From NCBI GenBank assembly GCA_016839845.1, contig JAEOTL010000012.1:1-9746 (forward strand): a stretch of DNA of 9,746 nt, written 5' to 3'. This DNA is from Promethearchaeota archaeon (lineage in GTDB: Archaea > Asgardarchaeota > Lokiarchaeia > Sigynarchaeales > SOKP01). Under the pieces are notes generated by a model. The model was not told the DNA's origin, ran no database searches, and saw nothing but the letters and a program-made list of their open reading frames with translations. The position numbers and the translations under genes were made by a program. Shown piece after piece: positions 1 through 6,888 of this stretch; the first letter of the stretch is position 1; each line of letters begins with the position of its first letter.

Positions 1-2
1 CA

Positions 3-179
3 AACTCGATTTATTCAATTATATTTGAAAATATTAGAGTCTCTAAAATAAAAGCTTTTAGATTTGAAATAGATATCCGAGATAGAGTTAGAAAAGACTT
101 AATACTTATTTTTTTACATTTTATTATATTTTTAGTGATAATCCTATTTATTTTTGGAACTCTTTTGGAATTTGAATAG
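3..179 (+). CDS. Possible C-terminal end of a membrane protein (partial, enters from left edge)
   Basis: An uninterrupted + strand frame runs from the left edge to a TAG at 177-179, giving 58 residues. The first part is mixed and charged (it includes KAFRFEIDIRDRVRKD). It is followed by about 25 strongly hydrophobic residues (roughly LILIFLHFIIFLVIILFIFG) and a short LLEFE tail. That pattern of a charged stretch and then one membrane helix at the C-terminus looks protein-like, and 58 codons without a stop is notable in such AT-rich DNA. No start is visible, so the gene would begin upstream of the window. Its last 32 bases overlap the 3' end of the convergent gene at 148-1137. The family is not recognisable, and a chance open frame in T-rich DNA remains a real alternative. 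Confidence 0.35.
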   Translation, partial: NSIYSIIFENIRVSKIKAFRFEIDIRDRVRKDLILIFLHFIIFLVIILFIFGTLLEFE

Positions 180-1137
180 CAAATTTACATAATAGTCCAC
201 CTGTAAGAGGTGTCTCGATTGGTTCTACAGTGGTAGGTTGATCAAATATTATATCCCAGTATTTCTTAGTGTATCCTGCGCTGCAATGGCAGAAGTGAGA
301 AAAGAGTTCTTCTTCAGAACCATTTTTGATTACACCTCGTACCCAAGGACAATAACAACTAAAAAAGCCCTTCATTTTTTTATCTTTTGTCTGTAAGTGT
401 TTTTTTGTCTGGTAAGGCATTTTAGCGGTAATAATTTTATCTCCTTCTCTTATTCCAGGGGAAATTATTGGCGTATTTTTTACAAAATCTATTACTTCTT
501 CATCGATATATTGTGCAAATTCTAGAGTTCCTTCTTTTTGATGCTTTTGAAGCCTTTCAATGAGTTCTTGCTTTTTTACTTCAATGAATTTATCAATATC
601 ATTAATTTTTAAGAAATCTTCTCTATCTTTCTCAATAGGTCCTGGACGCCCATGTAGACAGGGTTTTAATAACTCTATTGTTTTTTCTTCACCGATTTTC
701 TCTACTAATCTTTTCATAATTACTTTGGTAAATTCAGGCTTTTTCTCGGGATCAACACCTAATGGAGGAATTTCAATATCTTCAAAAATCTCATCTTGGA
801 GTTTTTTCCCGTGTTGATCAGCAATTCTTTGATAAAGATTATCCATTGCATTATAAGATTCTGAGATATCGATAATCTCAATTATATAATCATACATTTT
901 TAAATAATTAGCATAATTGATTAATGCTCTTAAGAAATCTAATACAAGATCTTTCTTACCATCTTCAATTAACTTTTCGGTGAATTTTGTTATCTTCCCA
1001 TTAGGAATCTTATCTATATTAGTGTTATCTTCTCTAAGAAAGATGTTAAATTCATTTAATCTGGAGACAAATATGGCTGTTTGCTCTCTTGAAACATTAT
1101 TCTCTGAGAGATATTGTATAAACTCTTTTTCTTTCAA
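148..1137 (-). CDS. Uncharacterised protein, helical N-terminus plus cysteine-rich C-terminal domain
   Basis: This 329-residue protein is soluble, with no signal peptide or membrane segment. Residues 1-90 are helical and resemble, in pattern only, the SAM-like core-binding domain of tyrosine recombinases (repeated SREQT/FVSRLNEF and LRALINYANYL type helices). No recombinase catalytic domain follows. Residues about 135-329 form a second domain with six cysteines: C160 in a CLHGRPGP motif, the pair C261/C263 (CYCPW), the pair C283/C285 (HFCHCSAGY) and C317 (GGLLCKFAI). The CHC-SAGY...LCKFAI pattern recalls a poorly characterised domain that I associate with DUF6144 and, more remotely, the V4R/ATC-hydrolase-like group; I could not verify this. 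The paired Cys/His residues suggest a metal or thiol function. The start is TTG at 1137-1135, chosen because GGGTG lies 7 bases upstream and no ATG occurs in the first 80 codons. It lies 106 bases downstream of the sulfatase on the same strand. Confidence 0.8.
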   Translation of the reverse strand: MKEKEFIQYLSENNVSREQTAIFVSRLNEFNIFLREDNTNIDKIPNGKITKFTEKLIEDGKKDLVLDFLRALINYANYLKMYDYIIEIIDISESYNAMDNLYQRIADQHGKKLQDEIFEDIEIPPLGVDPEKKPEFTKVIMKRLVEKIGEEKTIELLKPCLHGRPGPIEKDREDFLKINDIDKFIEVKKQELIERLQKHQKEGTLEFAQYIDEEVIDFVKNTPIISPGIREGDKIITAKMPYQTKKHLQTKDKKMKGFFSCYCPWVRGVIKNGSEEELFSHFCHCSAGYTKKYWDIIFDQPTTVEPIETPLTGGLLCKFAIQIPKEFQK

Positions 1138-1144
1138 AACAATA

Positions 1145-1149
1145 CACCC
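1145..1149 (-). promoter_or_regulatory. Ribosome binding site supporting a TTG start
   Basis: The - strand reads GGGTG here, 7 bases before the TTG at 1137-1135. It matches part of the archaeal Shine-Dalgarno consensus GGAGGTGA, and the spacing is normal. This is the main reason for accepting TTG as the start of the cysteine-rich protein. Confidence 0.5.
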
Positions 1150-1188
1150 TTTTAAGATAACGATTAAAGAAAATTAATTTGAGATACA

Positions 1189-1196
1189 ATTATAAG
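1189..1196 (-). promoter_or_regulatory. Possible TATA box for the cysteine-rich protein gene
   Basis: The - strand reads CTTATAAT here, about 55 bases before the TTG start at 1137. An archaeal TSS about 25 bases downstream would give a leader of roughly 30 bases that includes the GGGTG site. A second AT-rich candidate (CTTTAATC, 1162-1169) lies closer. The gene could also be read through from the sulfatase operon. Confidence 0.25.
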
Positions 1197-1243
1197 TTGA
1201 TTGTATTAATTTCTATTTTTCCCTATTTACTGTCTAACCAAGA

Positions 1244-2662
1244 TCACGACTTTGAAGTCATCCATGGTGTTTCCGAGTTCCACTGCTCCAATAACTTTTC
1301 TAATTCATTGTGAATATTTTTGTGCTGAGTTGAATCAGCTAAATTTTGGAGTTCAAAAGGGTCTTCTTCCAAATCGAAAAATAACGTTCTTTCATTGTTC
1401 AAGTCACGGTTGTTGGAACTTAATCTCTTCCCAAAAACGTATCTCGGTGTACGTATAGCGATACCGTGTATCGTTGATTCAATGAAAGTGTGATTTTGTT
1501 GAAGAGTCTCGGATTTCCCTTTAATGATAGAAGCAAGATTTTGTCCCTGAACATGTTCAGGAATTTCAATTCCAACCAAATCTAAGAGAGTTGGCATAAT
1601 GTCGACAAGAGATCCCACTTGTTTGTTGACAACATTGCCTTTCATAGTCCCAGGAACACGCCATACAAAGGGAATTCTTGAACACTCTTGATAGATACGG
1701 GCTTTCTGCCACCTTCCGTGACTTCCCAGAATATCTCCGTGATCTGAAGTGAAAATTACAATTGTGTCTTCTTCAAGACCTGCTTTTTCGATATTTTCGA
1801 GAAGCTTACCGACAGTATCATCTACCCAGGTTGTTGAACCATAATATAACGAATACAAATGCCGTAAATCAAAATCATCAGAAAGCTCGTTCGTAAAAGG
1901 TAAACCAAAGTCATAATACTTTCTATCATACACATAACTCTTAAATACTTGCATATCATGAGGCATTTTACCATTGATTAGAGCATTTTCCCGGATCGGC
2001 ATATCCTCTGGTCGATACATACTCTTATAGCGCTCAGGGATATCAAAATATGGTAGGTGTGGTGGAGAGATGTTGTAATAAAGGAAAAATGGTTTATTCG
2101 ATTCCTTTTGTGATTGTAGGAACTCACCCACTTTCTCTGCTTCAAAATCCACAGTGAATCCTTCGGGTATAAATTCGGGACCACCATTCTCCGTATACTT
2201 CTGGCCAACATGGACGTGATAAACTCTCGGTATTAGGTAATAGTCAAAACCAACGTCATGTGGCCAGGAATGGATATGCCATTTCCCAATAGCAGCAGTG
2301 TGATAATCATTAGAACGCAAGATTTCCGGTAATGTGGGATCTTTCAGGTGTGGTCGACCTCTCCTCGGATATTCCGGCATAATCCACCCGCCATCCGGTG
2401 AAAGTGCTACACTGTTATTCAATTGACCACAGCATGTTCGACTGTACTGTCCAGTAAGAACAATTGATCTCGCAGGCATACAAACGGGGTTGTTCGTTAC
2501 CGCAATATCAAAACGTACTCCTTCAGCGGCTAATCTGTCTATGTTCGGGGTGTGAATAATCTCATTGCCATAGCAATGCACTTCGAATGATCGAAGTTGG
2601 TCACACATACAAACAATGATATTGGGTTTTTTGTGTGTTGATTCATTCAAGCTTATGACCAA
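1244..2662 (-). CDS. Cys-type type I sulfatase (arylsulfatase/choline-sulfatase-like), cytosolic
   Basis: This 472-residue alkaline-phosphatase-superfamily sulfatase hydrolyses a sulfate (possibly phosphonate) ester; the substrate is not readable. Motifs appear in order: N-terminal metal site PNIIVCMCDQ with D21; NPVCMPARS, where C61 of the C-x-P-A-R motif would become formylglycine, with R65; GKWHIH with K127 and H129; PPH with H202; and TSDHGD with metal ligands D307 and H308, followed by K320 in GRWQKAR. The C-terminal LFFDLEEDPFELQNLAD motif is typical of the family, and the length is normal. There is no signal peptide, so it acts in the cytosol. Activation needs a formylglycine-generating enzyme (FGE or anSME), and none is in the window. 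The annotated start is TTG at 2662-2660, inside the end of the DUF362 gene and 10 bases overlapping. Upstream in frame there is a TGA just three codons earlier. GAGGAG lies only 2 bases before this TTG, so the true start could be slightly downstream. Sampled lines are 35-58% G+C, well above most neighbours. Confidence 0.93.
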   Translation of the reverse strand: MVISLNESTHKKPNIIVCMCDQLRSFEVHCYGNEIIHTPNIDRLAAEGVRFDIAVTNNPVCMPARSIVLTGQYSRTCCGQLNNSVALSPDGGWIMPEYPRRGRPHLKDPTLPEILRSNDYHTAAIGKWHIHSWPHDVGFDYYLIPRVYHVHVGQKYTENGGPEFIPEGFTVDFEAEKVGEFLQSQKESNKPFFLYYNISPPHLPYFDIPERYKSMYRPEDMPIRENALINGKMPHDMQVFKSYVYDRKYYDFGLPFTNELSDDFDLRHLYSLYYGSTTWVDDTVGKLLENIEKAGLEEDTIVIFTSDHGDILGSHGRWQKARIYQECSRIPFVWRVPGTMKGNVVNKQVGSLVDIMPTLLDLVGIEIPEHVQGQNLASIIKGKSETLQQNHTFIESTIHGIAIRTPRYVFGKRLSSNNRDLNNERTLFFDLEEDPFELQNLADSTQHKNIHNELEKLLEQWNSETPWMTSKS

Positions 2663-5031
2663 GTCTCCTCATGATTTTGAAAACTTGCGGTATACATCTT
2701 TATTGGATCGTCTGTAATCTCAACATTTGGAACCTTTGCTCCAGATAAGTTACTAAATTCTGCTGGTATATAAAGAACAAAGTCCAAGGGCTTAACCTCT
2801 CCTTTTGCCACATCAGAAATGTATCTGTTAACTGCTTCGAGATCTGGTTGAATGGGACCCGCATATTGTCCTCCATTCTGAGTTAAATCAGCGTAAAATA
2901 GAGCATTACTATAAAGACTCGGGAAAGCAATTGAAAACGGAAATCCGTAACCATAAATCAAATTGCCAGTTTGAAGAAATTCTGCAAACTTAATACTTGG
3001 CCATTTCCCATTGCCATAGGTAACCCCTGGAGTAAAAGGATCAGGAATCTCCATAGCTATTTGAGAAATTCCAAAAGCAATGCTACAAGTGCTAGTAAGG
3101 GATCTATCTTCCAATATATCGTGATTATCCAGATTATTCTGTTTATCCCTATATCTATACATTGAACTCAGCAATTTAAAGTATGCTTTTAGAGAACTCA
3201 ATCGGTCTTCACCTGCTGCAGAAACCATATAAGCCATTAAATGAATGGCAAAAGTTAACCCTCCCTTTTTACCAAATTCCTCATATGTGACCACACCATC
3301 ATTATCCTCATCAAGATATTGAAGAAATTCTTTTTTTAATTTTGTACCCTCCAATTCATCTACAGCAGCTAAATAATTGAAAGTTGTACGCTGTAGATCC
3401 CAGGGTACTTTAGCAGCAGCATAAAAAAGGGTTGTGGTTATTATATCTGAAAAATTATTGTTTTTTACCGATCCTAAGTGTCCTTTCAATGAGATAATTG
3501 GTGAATCGGTTAAAACATCATGACCCATAACATGATAACTCATTTGTCCTAATCCTCTATTTTCTGCACGTTCAAATGTAAAATCTCGGGACAGTGGGCA
3601 ATCATACCCTTCATCTGTTATAATATTATTTCCATCTCTTTTGGGTATAGGAACTTTCTGAGGAAAGCCATTGGCAGTTCCACCCTCTAATTTAACATCA
3701 AGGGATTCCTTGAGCGGGACGTTGGAAAACATATAACGAGCGCACAAGAGATCGGTTGCAACTGGATCCAAACCGGCAAAAACCATACCTTCTGTGGTTT
3801 GCAAACCTCCTCCTTGATGATCGACATTAATTGCCTTAATACCATCAACTATGTGAAACATTAATATGTCCTGATTGCTCACTGCCTTAATGATATCGAT
3901 CATTGTAGCTATAATTCCACCGGTTTTTTTTATGATATAATTACCCTCCGTGTCTCTCTTGGGAAGAGAAGTTGCCCAATCTATATCAGAAACCCAAACT
4001 TGGTGTGGAATAGTTGATTTCATACCAACAATAGTCGTACCGTGAGGACCAGCGTAGTCCCACTTATAATCCCCTTCACTAGCATACTGCATTGGATAAA
4101 GTCCTATTCCCAAGTTTTTTATGATATTCGTGAATAGAGCAATGGCATGAACTTTAAATTTAGGGACATTTATTAAAACACATCCCGGATAAGCTTTCAT
4201 GTCCTCTGGATCGTCTGAATTACCACCAATTATAACTTTATGAAGAGTGATTGACTTATAATTAACTCCATCTGGTATCTCGCATTCTCTCCCCTTATTT
4301 GGATCGTCATAAATTCGATTCAAGTCATATACCATCATTTTATCAGAAACATGTCCAGGAGGGATATAAATGCCGTTAATGCTCTCTTCATGCCCTTCAA
4401 GAGGATTTTCACTCTCACCTTCTTTTAGTGATTCGAAAAGGTACTTACGCACAAAATAAAAACCCCAACCACCATAAAAATTACCTGATTTTCCTTCGAG
4501 AACTGCTTCAGGAGTAATTTCTTTCGCTTCAGGATTAATCCTTGAAAAACTGCTAGCTGCGGAATTGAGTGAGGTAGCAGCCTCACCGAGTGTCATTTTG
4601 TAATAGCTTATTCCCGCTTTTTCATGAAACCATCTCATTAAGGCCGCTATAAATGCCCAATGTGTACAAGCGTTACTCCCGGGAGCAGGCCCATGTGTCT
4701 GTGAATCAATACATACGGAACTTACTGTATTCGGCTTAAACAAAAGCTTTTGGCCCTTTCCAACCTTTTCCTTTATTTTAAGGATAAAAGATGTTGCTTC
4801 CTCCAAGGGAGTTAGTGCATGATCAAGATTAATGTATGTATAATCAATTTTGGTTTTTATCTGATTCCAACTTTCTTGATCAGAATCATTTATATATTTC
4901 TGGAGCCATTCACCAATACCATCATACGATTGACTGGCATCCATCCTAACAACCCCAACTGGGGAACCAGAAAAATCACTATCCTGTCTTCCCAGGGGGG
5001 AATTAAAATTTAATGTTTTTTGATTACTCAT
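2653..5031 (-). CDS. Long DUF362 protein with a single EF-hand calcium-binding loop
   Basis: This 792-residue protein has DUF362 hallmarks spread over residues about 95-435: LLFKPN (K99-N101), GCVLINVPKFKVHAIALFTN followed by KNLGIG (283-310), FHIVDGI (392-398), and AGLDPVATDLLCARYM (419-434). DUF362 proteins are of unknown function and are often associated with Fe-S clusters, but no CxxCxxC cluster is present here. Beyond the DUF362 part is about 350 residues of extension. It holds a textbook EF-hand loop, DEDNDGVVTYEE at 574-585 (D574, D576, D578, G579, V581, E585), flanked by helix-like segments, so calcium binding is predicted. The rest is not recognised. No signal peptide or membrane span is visible. 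The start is ATG at 5031, with GAGAGG at 5043-5048 upstream and a TATA-like box at 5066-5073. The gene ends GAG ACT TGG TCA TAA, overlapping the sulfatase start, so the two are an operon and probably work on one substrate or pathway. Confidence 0.88.
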   Translation of the reverse strand: MSNQKTLNFNSPLGRQDSDFSGSPVGVVRMDASQSYDGIGEWLQKYINDSDQESWNQIKTKIDYTYINLDHALTPLEEATSFILKIKEKVGKGQKLLFKPNTVSSVCIDSQTHGPAPGSNACTHWAFIAALMRWFHEKAGISYYKMTLGEAATSLNSAASSFSRINPEAKEITPEAVLEGKSGNFYGGWGFYFVRKYLFESLKEGESENPLEGHEESINGIYIPPGHVSDKMMVYDLNRIYDDPNKGRECEIPDGVNYKSITLHKVIIGGNSDDPEDMKAYPGCVLINVPKFKVHAIALFTNIIKNLGIGLYPMQYASEGDYKWDYAGPHGTTIVGMKSTIPHQVWVSDIDWATSLPKRDTEGNYIIKKTGGIIATMIDIIKAVSNQDILMFHIVDGIKAINVDHQGGGLQTTEGMVFAGLDPVATDLLCARYMFSNVPLKESLDVKLEGGTANGFPQKVPIPKRDGNNIITDEGYDCPLSRDFTFERAENRGLGQMSYHVMGHDVLTDSPIISLKGHLGSVKNNNFSDIITTTLFYAAAKVPWDLQRTTFNYLAAVDELEGTKLKKEFLQYLDEDNDGVVTYEEFGKKGGLTFAIHLMAYMVSAAGEDRLSSLKAYFKLLSSMYRYRDKQNNLDNHDILEDRSLTSTCSIAFGISQIAMEIPDPFTPGVTYGNGKWPSIKFAEFLQTGNLIYGYGFPFSIAFPSLYSNALFYADLTQNGGQYAGPIQPDLEAVNRYISDVAKGEVKPLDFVLYIPAEFSNLSGAKVPNVEITDDPIKMYTASFQNHEETWS

Positions 5032-5065
5032 GGTGTATCAATCCTCTCACTCTTAAATTTTCTTA

Positions 5066-5073
5066 TATATAAA
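5066..5073 (-). promoter_or_regulatory. TATA-like promoter of the DUF362-sulfatase operon
   Basis: The - strand reads TTTATATA within a longer AATTTATATATAA stretch, about 38 bases before the ATG at 5031. Archaeal TSSs lie about 25 bases downstream of the TATA centre, which predicts a leader of roughly 10-15 bases holding the GAGAGG site near its 5' end. Spacing and sequence are both good, but the whole region is AT-rich. Confidence 0.5.
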
Positions 5074-5226
5074 TTTACGATTATTCTAACTGATATTTAA
5101 ACATTTGGAAAACAACGTCAGACTTACTCTACATTATTGTTCATAAGCTAATCCTCTTTTTTTATTGAATTCAGGTCAAGAGTAAAAATTTGTATTAATT
5201 CTTTAATTTCTATTCTCAATCAAAAA

Positions 5227-5241
5227 AATGAAATTTTCATT
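5227..5241. repeat. Inverted repeat AATGAAA-T-TTTCATT, possible operator
   Basis: Two 7-base arms that are exact reverse complements surround a single T. The site lies between the two divergent promoters, about 150 bases from the - strand TATA box. Palindromic sites of this size can bind dimeric regulators, although short AT-rich palindromes also arise by chance. Confidence 0.3.
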
Positions 5242-5273
5242 AAATTTGCCTAATTATTTTAGCTGATAAAAAA

Positions 5274-5289
5274 TATTACAAATGTAATA
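5274..5289. repeat. Inverted repeat TATTACA-AA-TGTAATA, possible operator
   Basis: Two perfect 7-base arms are separated by AA, giving a 16-base dyad of the length typical for a dimeric helix-turn-helix repressor. It lies 33 bases from the smaller palindrome at 5227-5241 and just before the triple TA(T/C)ACTTTT repeat. The regulator is unknown. Confidence 0.35.
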
Positions 5290-5302
5290 GGGAAATTTGT
5301 TT

Positions 5303-5337
5303 TATACTTTTGTCTATACTTTTTTCTTTACACTTTT
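5303..5337 (+). repeat. Three direct copies of TA(T/C)ACTTTT
   Basis: TATACTTTT occurs at 5303-5311 and 5315-5323, and the variant TACACTTTT at 5329-5337, with periods of 12 and 14 bases. Regular tandem spacing near one helical turn suggests repeated binding sites or overlapping promoter elements; chance in T-rich DNA is possible. Confidence 0.35.
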
Positions 5338-5448
5338 TGCACAAATTAAGGTCTATATATGAAAAATTTTATTAACTTCGAGAAAAAATTAAATATCATC
5401 AATTCTAAATTTGAATTGAGATTCAGCTTTTTTTATCCAGTGAATTTC

Positions 5449-5457
5449 ATAATATAA
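5449..5457 (+). promoter_or_regulatory. TATA-like element upstream of the 462-residue protein
   Basis: ATAATATAA is centred about 27 bases before the ATG at 5480. That is the TATA-to-TSS distance in archaea, so the mRNA may be leaderless or nearly so. This fits the absence of a clear Shine-Dalgarno sequence immediately before the ATG. An alternative TATATA near 5353 would give a leader of about 100 bases. Confidence 0.35.
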
Positions 5458-5479
5458 TAATGTGAAAATTTGATATCTC

Positions 5480-6868
5480 ATGTCGATTCATTTAATTGAA
5501 AGCAAATTGATTAATAATAATATATTTTTTGTTATTCCCAGTTGGGGTAATTTACTAGGATATCCAACATTAGGTAAATATGCGAATCATAATGTATCTA
5601 AAATTTCTAAAGATCTCGTTATTTTTTTAGGAGGGATTGAATGTGCGATTCCAACTGAAAGAGGAACTCTTTACTATTTATTTGGCTTAGGATACTATTA
5701 TGTTACGTTTGAATTACAATCTGGAATATATATTACAGATAAACGTCAATTGACAGGATTAGTCTTGCCTGATTTTGTATATGATCATTTAGCAACTTCA
5801 AAAAATATTTCACTTGAAACTGATAGAGATGTTATAGTTAGTGAAAAATTGTTTAAATTACCAATCGATATGTCATTTAAATCAGAAAATAAAATTACCT
5901 TCATACAAGGCACGCTTATGAGAAATTTGTTCATTCCTTATAAGGACGTTTTCTTGGAATTTATGAAAGAAGTACGAGATCCAAGATCTTTCAAAATAGA
6001 AGATAATGGACATATGATACTAAGCACATACTGGAATTACTTCAATGAAATCTTGATATCGAGGAATATGGAAGATGTAGAGAAAACAGAATATCTAAAT
6101 GATACTGCTGGTTTATTTGATATTTCTTTTGGAGTAGATGAATTTCTACATGAATATTTCTCACCCTCAGAGTTGAAGAAGATAAATGATGCAATTCTAA
6201 CATTGAAAGTCGCTTATGCTTCTATCGACTATGACCCAATGTTTCTTTTTTCAATAATTGAAAACTCATCATCTTTATTAAAAACCCCTAAAGCATTTTC
6301 TTTTAATCTTGAAAGCGATTATACTTATAAAAAACTACCTAAAGAGTCCATTTTTATATCAGCAGAAAATAGATTGAATAATTTTGTGGAATGGCCTTCA
6401 TATCACAAACGACAAACAAAAGAGCAGTTAGAAGCTACAGCTATCTCTGAAAAAACAAGAATTTATCAACCGAAAAAAATGGAAGCACTTGAGAAAGTAG
6501 AAATTCCTGAATTAAAAAAAAAAGAAGAGGAATTTGAATTGAGAACTGAAAGACATCCTTTTGTAGAATTCAAACCACTCCCTTTCATCCCACAGAATAA
6601 TCCTTTAGAGATCCTTTTAACGTTAAAAAGAATGGTAGAAGAGGATTATGAGATACGGACAATAGGGAAAGCTTTGGAAATTGGGAGAGATCAAATCAAA
6701 AAAAAAGTCCTTCATCATGTGAATTATTTATGGAATATGAGTAAATATGTTAATTTATACCAAAAAACGAAACCTAATACAGGATTAAGCCTTAATGAAA
6801 AGACTGAAGTTTTAAAAGATATTAATGATTGGATAAAGATAACTCACGAAAAACTTGACTCTCTCTAA
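5480..6868 (+). CDS. Uncharacterised 462-residue protein paired with a Roadblock/profilin-like gene
   Basis: I do not recognise this family. Residues 1-100 look like an alpha/beta or beta-rich domain with aromatic strands (IFFVIPSWGNLLGYPTLGKY; TLYYLFGLGYYYVTF). Residues 100-300 are mixed, with helices around 150-205 and 220-265. Residues about 308-360 form a highly charged, probably coiled or disordered linker rich in K and E (QTKEQLEATAISEKTR; ELKKKEEEFELRTE). Next comes a short proline-containing segment, FKPLPFIPQNNP (364-375). Residues 375-462 are helical, and EIRTIGKALEIGRDQIKKKV (391-410) reads like a helix-turn-helix, which would suggest DNA or protein binding. There is only one cysteine (C55), no catalytic motif, no signal peptide and no clear membrane helix. 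It starts 448 bases from the divergent DUF362 gene and ends 20 bases before the next gene, so the two form an operon and may form a complex. Confidence 0.8.
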   Translation: MSIHLIESKLINNNIFFVIPSWGNLLGYPTLGKYANHNVSKISKDLVIFLGGIECAIPTERGTLYYLFGLGYYYVTFELQSGIYITDKRQLTGLVLPDFVYDHLATSKNISLETDRDVIVSEKLFKLPIDMSFKSENKITFIQGTLMRNLFIPYKDVFLEFMKEVRDPRSFKIEDNGHMILSTYWNYFNEILISRNMEDVEKTEYLNDTAGLFDISFGVDEFLHEYFSPSELKKINDAILTLKVAYASIDYDPMFLFSIIENSSSLLKTPKAFSFNLESDYTYKKLPKESIFISAENRLNNFVEWPSYHKRQTKEQLEATAISEKTRIYQPKKMEALEKVEIPELKKKEEEFELRTERHPFVEFKPLPFIPQNNPLEILLTLKRMVEEDYEIRTIGKALEIGRDQIKKKVLHHVNYLWNMSKYVNLYQKTKPNTGLSLNEKTEVLKDINDWIKITHEKLDSL

Positions 6869-6880
6869 AAATTAAACCAC

Positions 6881-6884
6881 GTGA
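6881..6884 (+). promoter_or_regulatory. GTGA ribosome binding site in the operon gap
   Basis: GTGA lies 4 bases before the ATG at 6889 and matches the distal part of the archaeal GGAGGTGA signal. The 20-base gap between genes has no room for a promoter, which supports co-transcription. Confidence 0.35.
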
Positions 6885-6888
6885 AAAT

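Larger units (their letters stand above)
5032..5479. other. 448-base AT-rich divergent intergenic region
   Basis: This region separates the - strand DUF362-sulfatase operon from the + strand pair starting at 5480. It contains a - strand TATA box near 5066-5073, a perfect inverted repeat AATGAAA-T-TTTCATT at 5227-5241, a second perfect inverted repeat TATTACA-AA-TGTAATA at 5274-5289, three copies of TA(T/C)ACTTTT at 5303, 5315 and 5329, and a + strand TATA-like box near 5449-5457. No convincing gene is present; a 32-codon open frame at 5359-5457 is not persuasive. It most likely holds promoters and operators for both directions. Confidence 0.6.

Noticed and set aside
42..62. Hairpin TCTAAAA-N7-TTTTAGA as a terminator
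   Set aside because: It is a short AT-only stem, far from the 148 stop codon, and lies inside the open frame at the left edge; chance is likely.
148..1137. Tyrosine recombinase or integrase
   Set aside because: Only the N-terminal helical pattern is similar; the R-H-R-Y catalytic residues and domain are absent, and no attachment site or repeat is nearby.
560..1177. Two + strand open frames (560-817, 917-1177)
   Set aside because: They are opposite-strand shadows of the cysteine-rich protein gene, with low-complexity serine/phenylalanine-rich products.
1244..2662. Secreted or lipoprotein sulfatase
   Set aside because: The N-terminus goes directly into the first catalytic strand (PNIIVCMCDQ) with no hydrophobic signal segment or lipobox.
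2653..5031. Ferredoxin-type 4Fe-4S clusters in the DUF362 protein
   Set aside because: Cysteines are scattered singly (for example C107, C122, C250, C284, C430, C478) with no CxxCxxC arrangement.
5359..5457. 32-codon + strand open frame starting in TATATATG
   Set aside because: Its composition is only that of AT-rich DNA, it has no ribosome binding site, and it ends over the likely promoter of the next gene.
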